Origin: Centroberyx gerrardi
Taxonomy: Eukaryota; Chordata; Actinopteri; Beryciformes; Berycidae
NCBI RefSeq assembly: GCF_048128805.1
Contig: NC_136020.1
Location: 8,639,653-8,703,652, forward strand
DNA: 64,000 nt
Reading direction: 5' to 3'
Of this stretch, positions 1 through 11,794 are shown piece after piece. Position 1 is the stretch's first letter, and each line of letters begins with the position of its first letter. The notes under the pieces are model-generated. The model worked only from the letters and a program-made list of their open reading frames with translations. It searched no databases and had not been told where the DNA came from. Both the position numbers and the translations under genes were made by a program.

Positions 1-211
1 CAGTCTCACTGCATTCTGTCTCAGACGCAGTTTTGTGAAATACTTCTCGTCTGGATTATATTACATTAGAATCAACACCAGCAGTGATGGTAAAGAGGAG
101 ACTTAGCACAAGGATGACATACTGGTTTGATCAGAAAAATGTAGAATGATCTCATTCAATGTTGTTTCCACTCAGTGATGAGTTCTCTATCTTTATCAGA
201 ATTCTTTCCAG

Positions 212-1520
212 GAAAACCAAACCGATTTGGAGGTGATCTTGGACTTCCTAGAGGAGTACTACAGACAAAACACTGGAGGGGAAGCTAGGGGGAAAGGTTA
301 GTAAAGTAAAGTAAATTATGATACAATTACATCCTGTTAAATCTGAATATTACCACCTTTTTTTGCTTTTCAAGCAGATGAAGTGTACTGGACAAGAAGT
401 GTGCCTGCAGATGAAACATCTTGTGAGCAGCGCTGGACCTGCTATGTGCCACCTGTGAGTATCATAATGCTGTTTTCAGTCCTCTATTCCATTTGAGACG
501 TTTTTGTGCTGTGTGTAGAAAAGTATGTGTGTAAGCTTGCTGGTACAGGCTATTCAATATTTGGCAATCTGGTATTCTACTGTTAATAATTTTCCTCCAT
601 CATCTCATTAAGGGCATCAAACCTGTCCCTCAACCAGTACTGACACATGATGCCACACCAACACTCAGCCAAAACACAGCCACATTGTCTGGGCATGGGT
701 CACTGCCAAACTTACCAGCAAGGCAAACATCCAAACGCCATGCCACAGCGGCGGGGAGTGGTGAGTTCTCCTTTTTTCGGTCACTAGATACTGTTATTGG
801 TCCTGCTGCTAGCCTGGGGGGAACACTACCATGAGAGCAAATAAGAGACCTTCCCTTTACCGTAAAAGACAATGGAGCTGTGCATGACTTAGCTCAATAG
901 CTGATTTTACATATCTATCAGATAACCGCAGTGTTTACAGCTCTATCCTCTGCACTGCGTGGCCATCACAGAAGAGATTTTTCTGGGAATCGTTTGAGGA
1001 AATGATTAAGTCTTTCTCTTTCCATAGCCACTTACTGTTAGAGTTGTGCCACAGCTGCCTCTGATATTCCTGACCATACTCAACCGCTTCAGCTAGATCC
1101 TCTTTCACATCCCTCACCTGAATCTGCAGTGACAGCCGCTGTTAAAAGTATCATCATGAAACCACTAACAGAAACACAACCACTTGTTCTTGCTCTTTGC
1201 CCTACATTGCAGGTAGAAAGGTGCGGCTGTTTCACTTTCTGTTTGAGGTGTTGCAGGACCCAGGCATGGCCCACTGTGTGTCCTGGGTCCCAGCAGCCAC
1301 TGGGGTTTTCCGCTTTTCCTCCAGGAACAAGGACCAGGTAGCAGCGCTGTGGGGGCAGAGGAAAGGCAACAAGAGGCCAATGACCTACCAGAAAATGTCC
1401 CGGGCCCTCAGGAACTACGCCCGGTCCGGAGAGATTTTCAAAGTCAAGAAGAAGCTCACCTACCAGTTCAGCCGAGACACGCTGACGTCGCTGCAGAAGT
1501 GTCATCAAGGACATTTGTGA
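212..1520 (+). CDS. spic: SPI-subfamily ETS transcription factor, Spi-C-like, 3' part of gene
   Basis: Four consecutive exons read in one frame: 212-296, 378-454, 613-760 and 1213-1520, each with AG/GT borders, ending at TGA 1518-1520 (205 residues in the window). Upstream exons lie outside. The last exon carries the ETS winged-helix domain, from KVRLFHFLFEVLQ to KLTYQF, with the recognition-helix segment MTYQKMSRALRNYARSGE, which binds GGAA-core DNA. The KVKKKLTYQF ending is typical of the PU.1/Spi-B/Spi-C subfamily. The shortness of the protein after the domain, and mybpc1 lying next door as in human, favour Spi-C over PU.1 or Spi-B. The upstream exons are divergent, with an acidic patch and W/Y motifs. 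In mammals Spi-C acts in red-pulp macrophages and B cells. Subfamily assignment is firm; the exact paralogue rests mainly on synteny. Confidence 0.85.
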
Positions 1521-1684
1521 TGTAAACCAGATTTTGTGTAGCTCATACTTTCTCGCGTGACACAATGAGCTGTAGGTGTTAAGTAGGCCTAAATGCTACA
1601 CTATTTTTTATGCATGGACAAAAAAAACAGCATTCTTGTCAGTGAGTAGCTTATACTGCTTATGACTCATTTTGTGGTGTAAAT

Positions 1685-1690
1685 AATAAA
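1685..1690 (+). terminator. spic: Poly(A) signal of spic
   Basis: AATAAA lies 165 bases after the spic stop codon, in an AT-rich 3' UTR. It is the first canonical signal downstream and the probable 3' end of the gene. Confidence 0.6.
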
Positions 1691-1699
1691 GAAAATATT

Positions 1700-4029
1700 T
1701 TACAAAGCAGCTTAAAGTCCTGTCATTACAGTTGATGAATTTAGTTTGGACTATTAATGGTTCATCAGACTCGAGTCTGAGTCTGTTTTGTCACTTCATG
1801 TCAAGTGATGTCAAGGTTTTATCTTTTTGTTGAATGAGTTGACACTAGTTGTAGCCTACTTAATATTTAACCTAACTCTAAGTCCCTGAAAATGCTTGTG
1901 TGTGAGGCGGGTGTGTAACAGTCTAGCCTTTATTCAGGGAAAAGGTAAGAAATAAAGGTGTAACAGGTGAAAAAGTAACTGAGGATAAAGCTTACTGTTG
2001 TGCAGCTACCTGGTGATGACGAGGAGAAACTTAAATGCCCTCTTTACAGATTTATTTAGTTAAAATGTAATCAATAGGTTTGGTTTTGGGAAGCAGTCAT
2101 GTTGTCATTTGAAGTGCTTTTTGATGTGCTTTCCTGCCCTGTTTCAAAAGGGGAAAGGAAGCCATCGGAGAATTTCTGCTGTCACATGATCCACTGCAAA
2201 AACTCCATCTTCCCCTCAGGCAAAAGAATTACGCAGCTGCCTAATGTGCCTCTTGACCTGTTGATAAGTGTGCGTGTGGGTGTGTGCAGGCATGTGTGTG
2301 TGTTCCTCATTTTGTGCAAGACAGTAATAGTTTCTGATAGCCCTTTGGAACCAGAAGGTGTCAGTGTCGTCCGTCTCAGCGCCCCCAGTGTCTCTCTCCT
2401 GTCTGGTGTGACCTCACGGCTAAATCGCCTCTGTGCTATGAACTCTCGCCCGGCCCAGGCAATTCCAAATGGTTTTGTGTGCTCTTTGTAGCAGACCCAC
2501 ATGATACTTCCCTAAGCCTAGCATTTACTGCTGGAGCCCACTCTGAGTTATAAATGGGCCAACTGAGCTATGGGTGTCTGTTACCAAGAAAGGCCACATA
2601 CTTCAAACTGAATTATGAAAACAGTCACCTAAGTCGAGAGCATGTTCTTAATTAAAGGCTTCCACATCATATGAAGACAATGTGCGTATAGGTCAATCAC
2701 AGTGACTCAATTCAAAGGTTTCTGCACCTATTCTGCTATGATTGTGGATGGCAAAGGTCTTTTTCTGGCAGAAGGGTATAGCCTGCATTCTTGTACACAT
2801 ACAGCATCCACGGCTCTTGTGACCCACAAATAGAGCTGTGCCTTGCCCTGGCTGTATTGTTGGGTTGGCACATGTTTTTAAGTCCACTCCCATGTTGAGA
2901 TCATGGTTACGATATTGTGAGTTTCCCTGCAGACGGTTTGGACTGTGCATGCTCAGAAGCCTTAATGTGTAGGTTAAAAAAGCACTGGGCTGGTTGCTGC
3001 TTATAAATCCAACAGCTTTAAGCCTTGTTGACCGACCTTATCAGAGACCACGACTGATTTATCGCTCGTGCTTGACATGCTAAAAAGGTTAATTAGGACC
3101 AAAGCAGCCACATCAATGATATAATTCTCTATCAAGCTTTCCATGTCAGATAAGTCAAATGTCAAGGTTTATGACAACTTTCTAAGTATAGGTATACATC
3201 CATTGCCCAGGCATCTCCCCAGTATTTGCTGGCCAGGCTGGAAAGCCTACTGTTCTCAGACAGCATTCCCCCTGGATTAAACTGATATCTGACATTTGGC
3301 ATTAAGTCAATGCTTGTCATCTCAAACTTTTTTTTATAATAAACCCATAAACTCTCTGAATATGTTGTATATCATGTGAGAATATAACTGGATCTTCAGA
3401 GACTCTTACATCAGCCTTACAGACTCACAGCCATTACGACCCTCTCCCTTTTATGTCCCACTTCCTGATTTGCCAAACTGATTAGTCTCCTCCCACCTCA
3501 CCTAATTTTGTAGTGCATAGTGAAGGCTATTCTACCCTGATGCCCCACTGACGCCCTTACCTCAATACTGAGGGGCAGATCTTCAACACATGATGACAAA
3601 TCTTGTCTAAGACAAAAAAAATCTAGTCTAGACAAAGTAATACAGCCACATTGATTTTGGCATGCTATGTAATTTGATTTCTTGGGATCTGCAAAATGTA
3701 TCATATTTAAATATGAAGTGTTGGCCCAATAAAGAAACTAATACAGATCTGAGTCTAATAAGTAAACTACACCTACTGCATATTTCCCAACTTTAGCAAA
3801 TAGAAAGAATTAATTTGACTCCAAACTTTAGCAAGCACACCCTTCTGTGTGGAAGTGCCAGCACAGCATGGGAGCCTGAACCTCATGTTTCCTTGCTAAT
3901 GCTTCCCACCCAGCACCATATTAGCACCCTATGAGAGGAAGCTCACCCAAAAAGCCAGCGGGACAATGATGCTAGGTGTAGGACAGAGCTGCACGGACCA
4001 CTACAGAGAGGAGGGGCATGCCACCTCGC
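1700..4029. other. Intergenic spacer between spic and mybpc1
   Basis: About 2.3 kb with no exon-like open frame flanked by usable splice sites. Short open frames such as the one at 2099-2491 have no recognisable protein content. Regulatory DNA for mybpc1 may lie in the last few hundred bases, but no clear cluster of muscle E-boxes or MEF2 sites was found by eye. Confidence 0.5.
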
Positions 4030-4036
4030 TATATAA
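4030..4036 (+). promoter_or_regulatory. mybpc1: TATA box of mybpc1, overlapping a CArG-like site
   Basis: TATATAA sits inside CTATATAAGG. This is a good TATA box and also one mismatch from the SRF-binding CArG consensus CC(A/T)6GG. Initiation about 30 bases downstream would give a 5' UTR of roughly 250 bases before the ATG at 4311. The position suits a tissue-restricted muscle gene; the start site itself is inferred. Confidence 0.6.
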
Positions 4037-4310
4037 GGCCTGAAAGCCTGTCCCTCCTGGATCTGTCACTGTTCCTCCTCTCCTCCCCCACTGAGATTTC
4101 CATACTGTATCACTGTGCCCTCCTCATCTCCCATCACTCTGGTCTGAGGGTCCTAGAGGTTTTTTTCTGCTAGTGTCCCATCTCCATCTCTCTCCCTCCT
4201 GGACTGAGGGCTCCCACGCCTTACCTGGCCTCCCATACAGTCACACTGCTCTGAAGCTACCTACCTGCACCTTTTGATTCCTTGACGCTTTTCTTGGGAC
4301 CCGGCTCAAG

Positions 4311-7300
4311 ATGCCAGAGCCCACAAAGAAAGGTAGGAGCACCAGTGTTGTCCTCACTGAGGATGGGACTAGCATGCTGCCTCTAGCAATACCATCACAG
4401 CATGTAACAGTCACAGTGTAAGCCAAAGTAAAGCTTTTACAGAATTGATAAGGGACCCAAAGGAAACTTGTTGTGCTTGAAGAATGCTGCACAGCATGTT
4501 TTAGATAATTTGATGGCAAATGATGCTGAAGTTTAATAAACAGGAATAGGAATTTTCTTTTCTTTTCTATGAATGGCTCACTGCATTGTAATATTGTAAT
4601 ATTTACAAATACTGCACTGTGTTTTCATTTGGCTGTTTGTTTTTGATTGATGAGATTGAGGAGAGCAGAGTCAGTTGTTACATGTTCAAGGGAGCTCTTT
4701 CACAATATAATAAGTCAGCCAGCTTGTTCATAGGAATTCTGAAAGTGACTTTGACAATGGTTTTGTATTACTGATGCATGCATGTTTCTACCATGCTGAG
4801 GGCAAGAGAAGATTTGAGGTTTATGAACAGATACTATTGTTGCCGCGGCTGGCATGCTGGATTCTTCTGGATGAGCCCACTGGAGAAAGACATGATGATG
4901 AAGCGCACTGGAGGAATGTTGATGAGCGCTGCTGCTTGGTGCCGGGCTGAGCTGGACACAAGCAAAGACCCCTGAAGGATGATGCAATTTGGATGAACTG
5001 TGCAAGGGTCGTGCCTTATGAGGATGAATAATACAGCATGTCCCGGTTGGGGTGTCTTCCTGGCGACTGATGGAAGTCTAGCAAGAATGGCCAGTTTGTT
5101 ATTTTGGCAGCTGGAGCCAAACGGGACCCCTCAGACCCACCCCCCATAATTCAAGTCCATATTCAACCACACACAGTATCTAAACCCATCCCCTGCCCCG
5201 CCCTCACTTTGGATCTTTTCTCCTCAATGTAACGTCAGTCATCTGTAGCATCATGTCCATCAACATTCCCTTTTAATCCGCTCTTGTCTGTCATTACGAT
5301 ATGGTATTACACCCCCCCCCCCCCCCCCCCCCTCCATTAGTTCAGCTCTTTGGGGGCTTGCTGAAGACCCAGACATGCCCATGTAGAGGAAATGGAACAT
5401 TTTGTTCGGCACTTGGACACCTTCCTGATGGGAGCCGATACAAGATTTTTAATAAACCCTTTATCCTCCAGTGGACCATTGATCTGTCTGTAGCAATTCC
5501 TCACCCATCAGGCATGGCATGCACATACACACTAACACACACTCCTCCCTCTGAACACAGCATTGAGCTTGATTATCTGGGTGGACTCTTCCCTGCCTCC
5601 GGACAAGGGGGATTACATGATGGAATGGGAGGGATTTCCAAGATTGCTTTCATGGAAGTTATTTTGATGGCATTAATAAATTCAGGGAGATGACAAGCAG
5701 TTCTATCTACCTTTGGCAGCTTCAAACGGCCAACTGCAAGCTCTAAAACCCCAGCCATTCCTCACTGTTCAGATTTTAGTCCAGTCTATTGTTGGGCTGT
5801 ACTGCTGTGCTATTAGCGGCCAATAAAGTGTATTGTCTTGATGTCAACCAGGAGTTTGTGATAGCCAGAGGAAGCTTAGGCACTGAGGTGATGTGAGTTC
5901 AGTACCAAAGGGGTTTTGTACAGCTCAACCTCTATCATTAAACACCTTCGTAGATGGTTTTTATTAGTATAGTGCAGATGCCCCCACAGAGTGTTCATCC
6001 ACTGTCATAAACATCCATGATCCCCCTCGGAGACAAAGCTGTGGGTAAAGGGAGGCAGCAGATTCCAGTCTGCTACAAACACCATCCATAAATAGCTGCC
6101 TGTGTCCAGAAGAGCAGATAAATGAGCGTAGAAAAGTATTGTTCTTTAAATGAGTCTGAACAGCTGAAGAGGAGGTGGCCCTTGTTGTTTTAGACACCCT
6201 TTAAAAAGTCAGACGAGAGATGACGGACTGGCTGAGTCGCCCATGGATCTCTTGGGACTGGGATTCTTGTCCCTGGAATAGTTCAGAATGAGCACACTTT
6301 TAATCCCTATCCCTTGTTCCCCCATCTCTCTCCAACCCCAACCCTCCGTCAGCCCCCCACTCCCCCTATCCCCACCCCCTTGTGCCACACACCAAAACAG
6401 ACATCTCTCTTCCACTGTCCGTCCTGGATGAAGCACTCAAAGGTCAACCACCTAGCCAACAAACCTCTGACCCCGGGCCCAGAAGCCTTCCAGTACCGTC
6501 GGCCGCTCCCCGCTGCGGCTGCCCTCACTCAAAGTCTTGGGTTTCAGTTGTAGAGAAGCCCATGTCCTCAACTCACAATATTTACTATCACTGAGTTCCA
6601 TCACTCTCCCCGGGCCCTGTCTTCGGACACTGTCGCTGTGTGTTACAGAATAACACCCCATAAATCAATCCATGAGTAAGCAGCAGGGGGGAAGCCTGTC
6701 GACGGCTAATTGTCACCCAACTGCAGCACCCTTCTACATCCAGCCACCTTCAGTCTCTTATCAGTTCCTTGTTAAGGCCTTTGCCTAACCAGAGTTCTTA
6801 GAAACAAGGGGTTGTCAGTGACCTGCTCAAAGACTTTCTTCAGTGCACTGCTGATGCAATGCCATAGTCAAGTAAAGAATCACAGCAAGGGCAAGCACAG
6901 AATCATTCATGTAGGCTCATCTTTATTAAAGCAATAGAGGTCTATATTAGGAGAATGAAGCTGCCGGCAGTTTGGCTCATGCTGGAGCCTGTATGAGCCC
7001 TTCTGTCTACACGCCAGCAGGGGCAACAGCTGAAAATACCTGCAACCCAGTCAGCTGCACTGGGAGCCCTCGGAGGTAAAACAATACCTTTCTCCACACT
7101 CATTATCTCTATGGTGATGAGACAGAGAGAGAGAGTGAGTCTCATTCTCGGGTGCGTGATGTGACCCTCCAGGATTGTGGCACAGTGGCCAACAACACGT
7201 TGTTTTGCAGTGAGGTGTGAGTATGTCTAATTTTGACAAGGAATGTCCAGAGGGAATCATTACAAAGTGGAAGGATATCAGAAGTTGAGCAGCTATAGGA

Positions 7301-10300
7301 GAGAATGGAGTTGGGGTGCAGGCTATTATAAATGGTGCACAGTCAATGGACATACATGGAGTTAGGGTTGCAGTATTCATAGACTGGCTACAAAGAGCTG
7401 GAGGTGAGGGACTCTCTATGGAAGGGAGAAAGGATTGCATTTCCCTAAAGGCAAAGATGCAAAAAGAAGAGCCTCAAGTCTCGGGCCACGGAACTTTGGA
7501 GACTTTTGGAAGGGTAATGTCCATCATTCCTCAGGGGCATTAGCAAAGACTCATCGCGGCTGGCGCAGGGCACACTGGCATCCCGGAAGAATTCACAGAC
7601 TGCCGCGAAGGTGTTCGTCACGGTGTGGAGTGTGGAGCCTGACAGACTGGAACATGTGAGGGCCACAGAGCTGTCCAGTGTCGTCACCCCCAAATACATC
7701 CCACTAATCCCTCTACCCACCTCTTTCTTTCCAATCCCTTTCTTCTCCCACATGCTAACCCCCAAGTAAATGATTGACTGCAGCATTGCCATTGGATGAT
7801 GGTCTGCTTCATGCTGTTGTCCATCAAATGGGACGACTCAACCTGAGCCAGAGATACAGAGACATGATATGCTACTTTTTGGGGGTTTTGAGCTCTAATC
7901 ACTTAAGAGACCCAAACTTATTGCTTGACATTTATTTCAATGCGTGAAAGTAAATCTTGTAAGTTTGATCACCAGGGCCAAAATAAAGATGCTTTTGTTT
8001 ATCATGTAGTCTTTATACCATTGTTTTCCTCTCCCCATGTCTTTGTTCATGTTTTCTGTATTCTGTTTCGCTGGCATAATCTATTATCAATGTGCTTGAG
8101 CCTTGCAACTTGGCGAATGTGACGACTGAGAACCTGTTTATCTTCTGGGCTTAATAAGAAAGTACTGATGTATATCAGAATTTAAGACAGTGAAAGAGAA
8201 GACTGCTCCAGATGTTGCACAATTGAGGGCATTGCTTGTCTGATGCCCCCATGAGAACTAAACAGTCTCCCATGGCACTGTGCTCCACTAACCCAGTAAC
8301 AACCACCAAGGTTAATTTGTTAACCCTGTCATTGCATGCCAAAGGCTGTATGGATGCTTTGATCTGCTGAGGCCCAGCATTAAGTCCTGTTATAGGTTTA
8401 GATAGTATCCAACTATGTTTCTGCTGCTACCCCCCACCATTGGTTTCATCAGTCTAGGCAATGCAGGGTTCAAACAAATGGTGTGTCTTAGGTGCCTCCA
8501 TCATAATCAGTTAAGACTGCATGGTGTCTAAACATGAGGAGCCAGTCGTCCGACACAAAGATGATATGGCTCAATGATGAATGAATATCAATAGAATAAG
8601 TCAATGTGCACAAACAAAAACAAATTTGGGTGATTATGCTGATTGCATCAGCATAATCAGACTGGTTGTTTTGAGAGACAGACTGGTTGTTTTGATCTAA
8701 GAGTTCTAGATGTCCAATTTAACATTGATTTCTTTTATTTTTCTTTCTCTAGATGAGACGCCAAACGGCCAGCCAGAAGGTGAGTGGACAGTGATGGACA
8801 TCTAATCTTCCTCATAGTCTACGAGGCTATGGTTGCACACTGTATGCACAAGAATAGACATACTATCCTCAATATTTGATGATATCCAGTGGTGAGTTAT
8901 ACTGGACTGGGTAGTCGCAATAATGAAGGAAGGGCACATGAATGGGAAACCAAGTCATGCACTTTGGGAAAAGGATACCTCTGCCAAGGCGGAATCATGG
9001 AACACCAACCATTCTTTGCATTTAGGTATATAGGCACATGGGAGTACTGAGGCTGTATACACATGTAATATGACCATCACAGCCCTGAACTTGGCGTGAA
9101 TGTGCAAACACAGCCGCATAAGAGTGTAAATGTGGAGCCAATAGTCGGCAGCAGCGATGTGCTGCTGTGGTTCAGAGTGGTTCACTCTGATGACCAAGCG
9201 GTCAGCATCTCTGGCATTCTGCTGGCCGGCCAGCTGATCCCTGTCTGTTGATTCAGCTGACACTCCTGCCCTCCCATGTGACCAAGGTGCCGGCATGCAA
9301 TTGGCTGTCTGCCGACGCCAGGGTTTGACCTTGGAGTGGCAGCATCTTGGGGCTCCAGCACGGTCAGGGGGAGAGTTCAGCCTTTTCAGGTCCATCTAAA
9401 AATGTCCCTGGGAAGCCTTCGGATGATTTGCTGTATGAAGACCTAATATTTCCTCAAAAGTGCAGTGAAAATATTGTGCACTCAGGATTAATCATGGTGT
9501 TACCAGTCCTACAACAGTAGCGTAGAATAATGATACTGGCAGATGATCTACAGCGTCATTAGATATGGTAGTTAATTAACAACACATGGATGAATTAGGA
9601 GTAAATCGTGGTCCCATTTTAACCCAGTGTGTTTATTAATGCATTTCTTAATATGTTTATTAATGTACATTTCAACTATGAACCTAAATTACATTTGCAA
9701 AAACCCCCACTTTTTGCATATTAACAGCACATCTTCTCATTGTTTGAGTAGGAAAATAGGCCTACATTCCTGTGTCTCTCTGTGTTTTATTGACTGTGAG
9801 AATGGTCTGGAGAAAGATGCCATACTGGGATAAAGTGTGTATGCCTGCATATAGGCAGGTGGGTGGGTGTGGGTGTCTGTGTGAGTATGGATTTGTGTGT
9901 ATTTGTGTGTGCAGGTGCGAGTGTATGTGTTTGTATGTGAGAAGCATTGCAGATGCTGAAGCTTTGTGCTATAAAAAGCAGCTGTTCCATCCACTACTAT
10001 ATTTGTCACATGCTCAGAAAGTGTTGCCCCAGACAGTAATGGTGCCCCGCCCCTACCTGAGATTTCCCTGGAGGTTTCTCCACCCCCAGGTGGGTAACCC
10101 TGCCCTAACTAACCCCTCCCCCCTTTCCACATCTCCCCCTTCCCTCTTCCCCAGATTGTTCTTTTGCACATCACTCTCACATCACGTGTTTGTTTTGTGT
10201 GTGCCATCACTGTTCTTGACTTAATTTACTCTGAGAGGCCTGCAACTGCACTTTCCTTGTGTAGGTATGATTGCTCAACACACAGCAGATTCACACAAAA

Positions 10301-11751
10301 GTTAATTAGGTTAGCCACAAGTAAGCCACCCCACTGACTGTGCACATGCCCACACGCCCGCACTGCTCTGCCCTAAATGCATGTGTGCACTTGTCTTGTT
10401 GCTTGGTGCTGTCACTAACTCAGGCTGTGGCTTTCTTCCTATTTGTGTGACTGTATGACGTACTGAGTCATCACACAGGAGGTACAGTGGGATTGGGGAA
10501 GTTGGGTTTTACTGACTTTGGGCAAAGACCCGCTGTCTAAATTTCGAATGGTACATGTAGTCATGTCATCTCATATAAATGTAGTTGGTAAAACCCTGCC
10601 TCCATGATCTCCCTACAGTATAGATATGCTTTGACCAGATAGGTCTTCCATTGAGTACCAGATCACCAGAAACCATTAGAATACCACTAAGCCTTATTAA
10701 CTGATTATATTTCATGGTCTTTGGATAACTTTTTTTAAATTAAGCATCCCTTATTTTCACTTATTGGGCCTATCTACCTGGTCATTAGCTATTTATACTC
10801 ACCTCATATGAGCAAGCAATGTCTTGCAAGGCTGCCAGTGTTTGTGCTCGAGGCTTGCTGCTCTAGCCTGGCGCTATGTCTGCTGTACAGAGGCGGTAGC
10901 AGAGGGGAAAGAGCCAATAGAGACTGATGAGAAGAAACCAGAGCCCACAGAGCCTGAGCCGTTACAGGCTGTGGTGGCTAAGGAGCCAAGCCCCATAGAG
11001 AATGGCTGTAACCAACCACAGCCTGGTGGGGTTGGGGAGAAAGAGCAAGCGGACTCTGGGAACTCTACTATAAAGGAAGAGGGCCCTTGCTCTCCCCCAC
11101 CGGCCGGTAAGTACTCCTCAAACAATCAGTCTCCAGTCTCTTACAGTCATAGTGCATGTTTCACACCTCAGGGAAAGAGCTCTTCCACTCAAATGCTACT
11201 GAAACAAGCCATGAAAATACAACTAGTCAAGCATTTAACATAGCCCAGCAGCATGGCAAAACTGCCTTTTTTTTATTTTTTATCTTACATCAGATATAAG
11301 TGACACCCTCAGTAATGGAAAGGTCCCAGTCTTTTTGAATCAGGATTCCTTTTGGAAGGAAGCTGCTCAATAGACTACCTTAGCTGCTAAGACCAAATGC
11401 TATGGACTTCATTCACTCTCACTGATTGGAGCCATGCATTGATTTATCCTTTGCTTTTCACAGTGTTCTCTTCCAACAGGGCTTTTATAGCATGCGCACT
11501 GCATACTTCAAATAAATAATAACAAAAATGATACTTGTAATTATACGGTAAGTTTTCTGCAAGGACACATTACAATATTTCCAGTTACCTGTTGTTGTGT
11601 GAGTTTTAATATGTGTAAAGAAATTGATAAAAGACTGAAATGGCAAACTGAAGGTGATGCACAGTTTGTGTGAAAGGTGAGTCAGCACCCTCATCTCCTC
11701 TGTAGACTTTATTCTGTTATGCAGTAACAATACAAGCTAGCTTGTAAACAG

Positions 11752-11794
<43 letters not shown>

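Noticed and set aside
1089-1565. 158-codon frame on the minus strand over the ETS exon
   Set aside because: It is antisense to the strongly conserved spic ETS domain, which explains the openness.
10824-10890. Upstream extension of the 216-nt mybpc1 exon to an ATG at 10824
   Set aside because: A good acceptor at 10889-10890 in the right phase links to the preceding exon, so the ATG is not needed.
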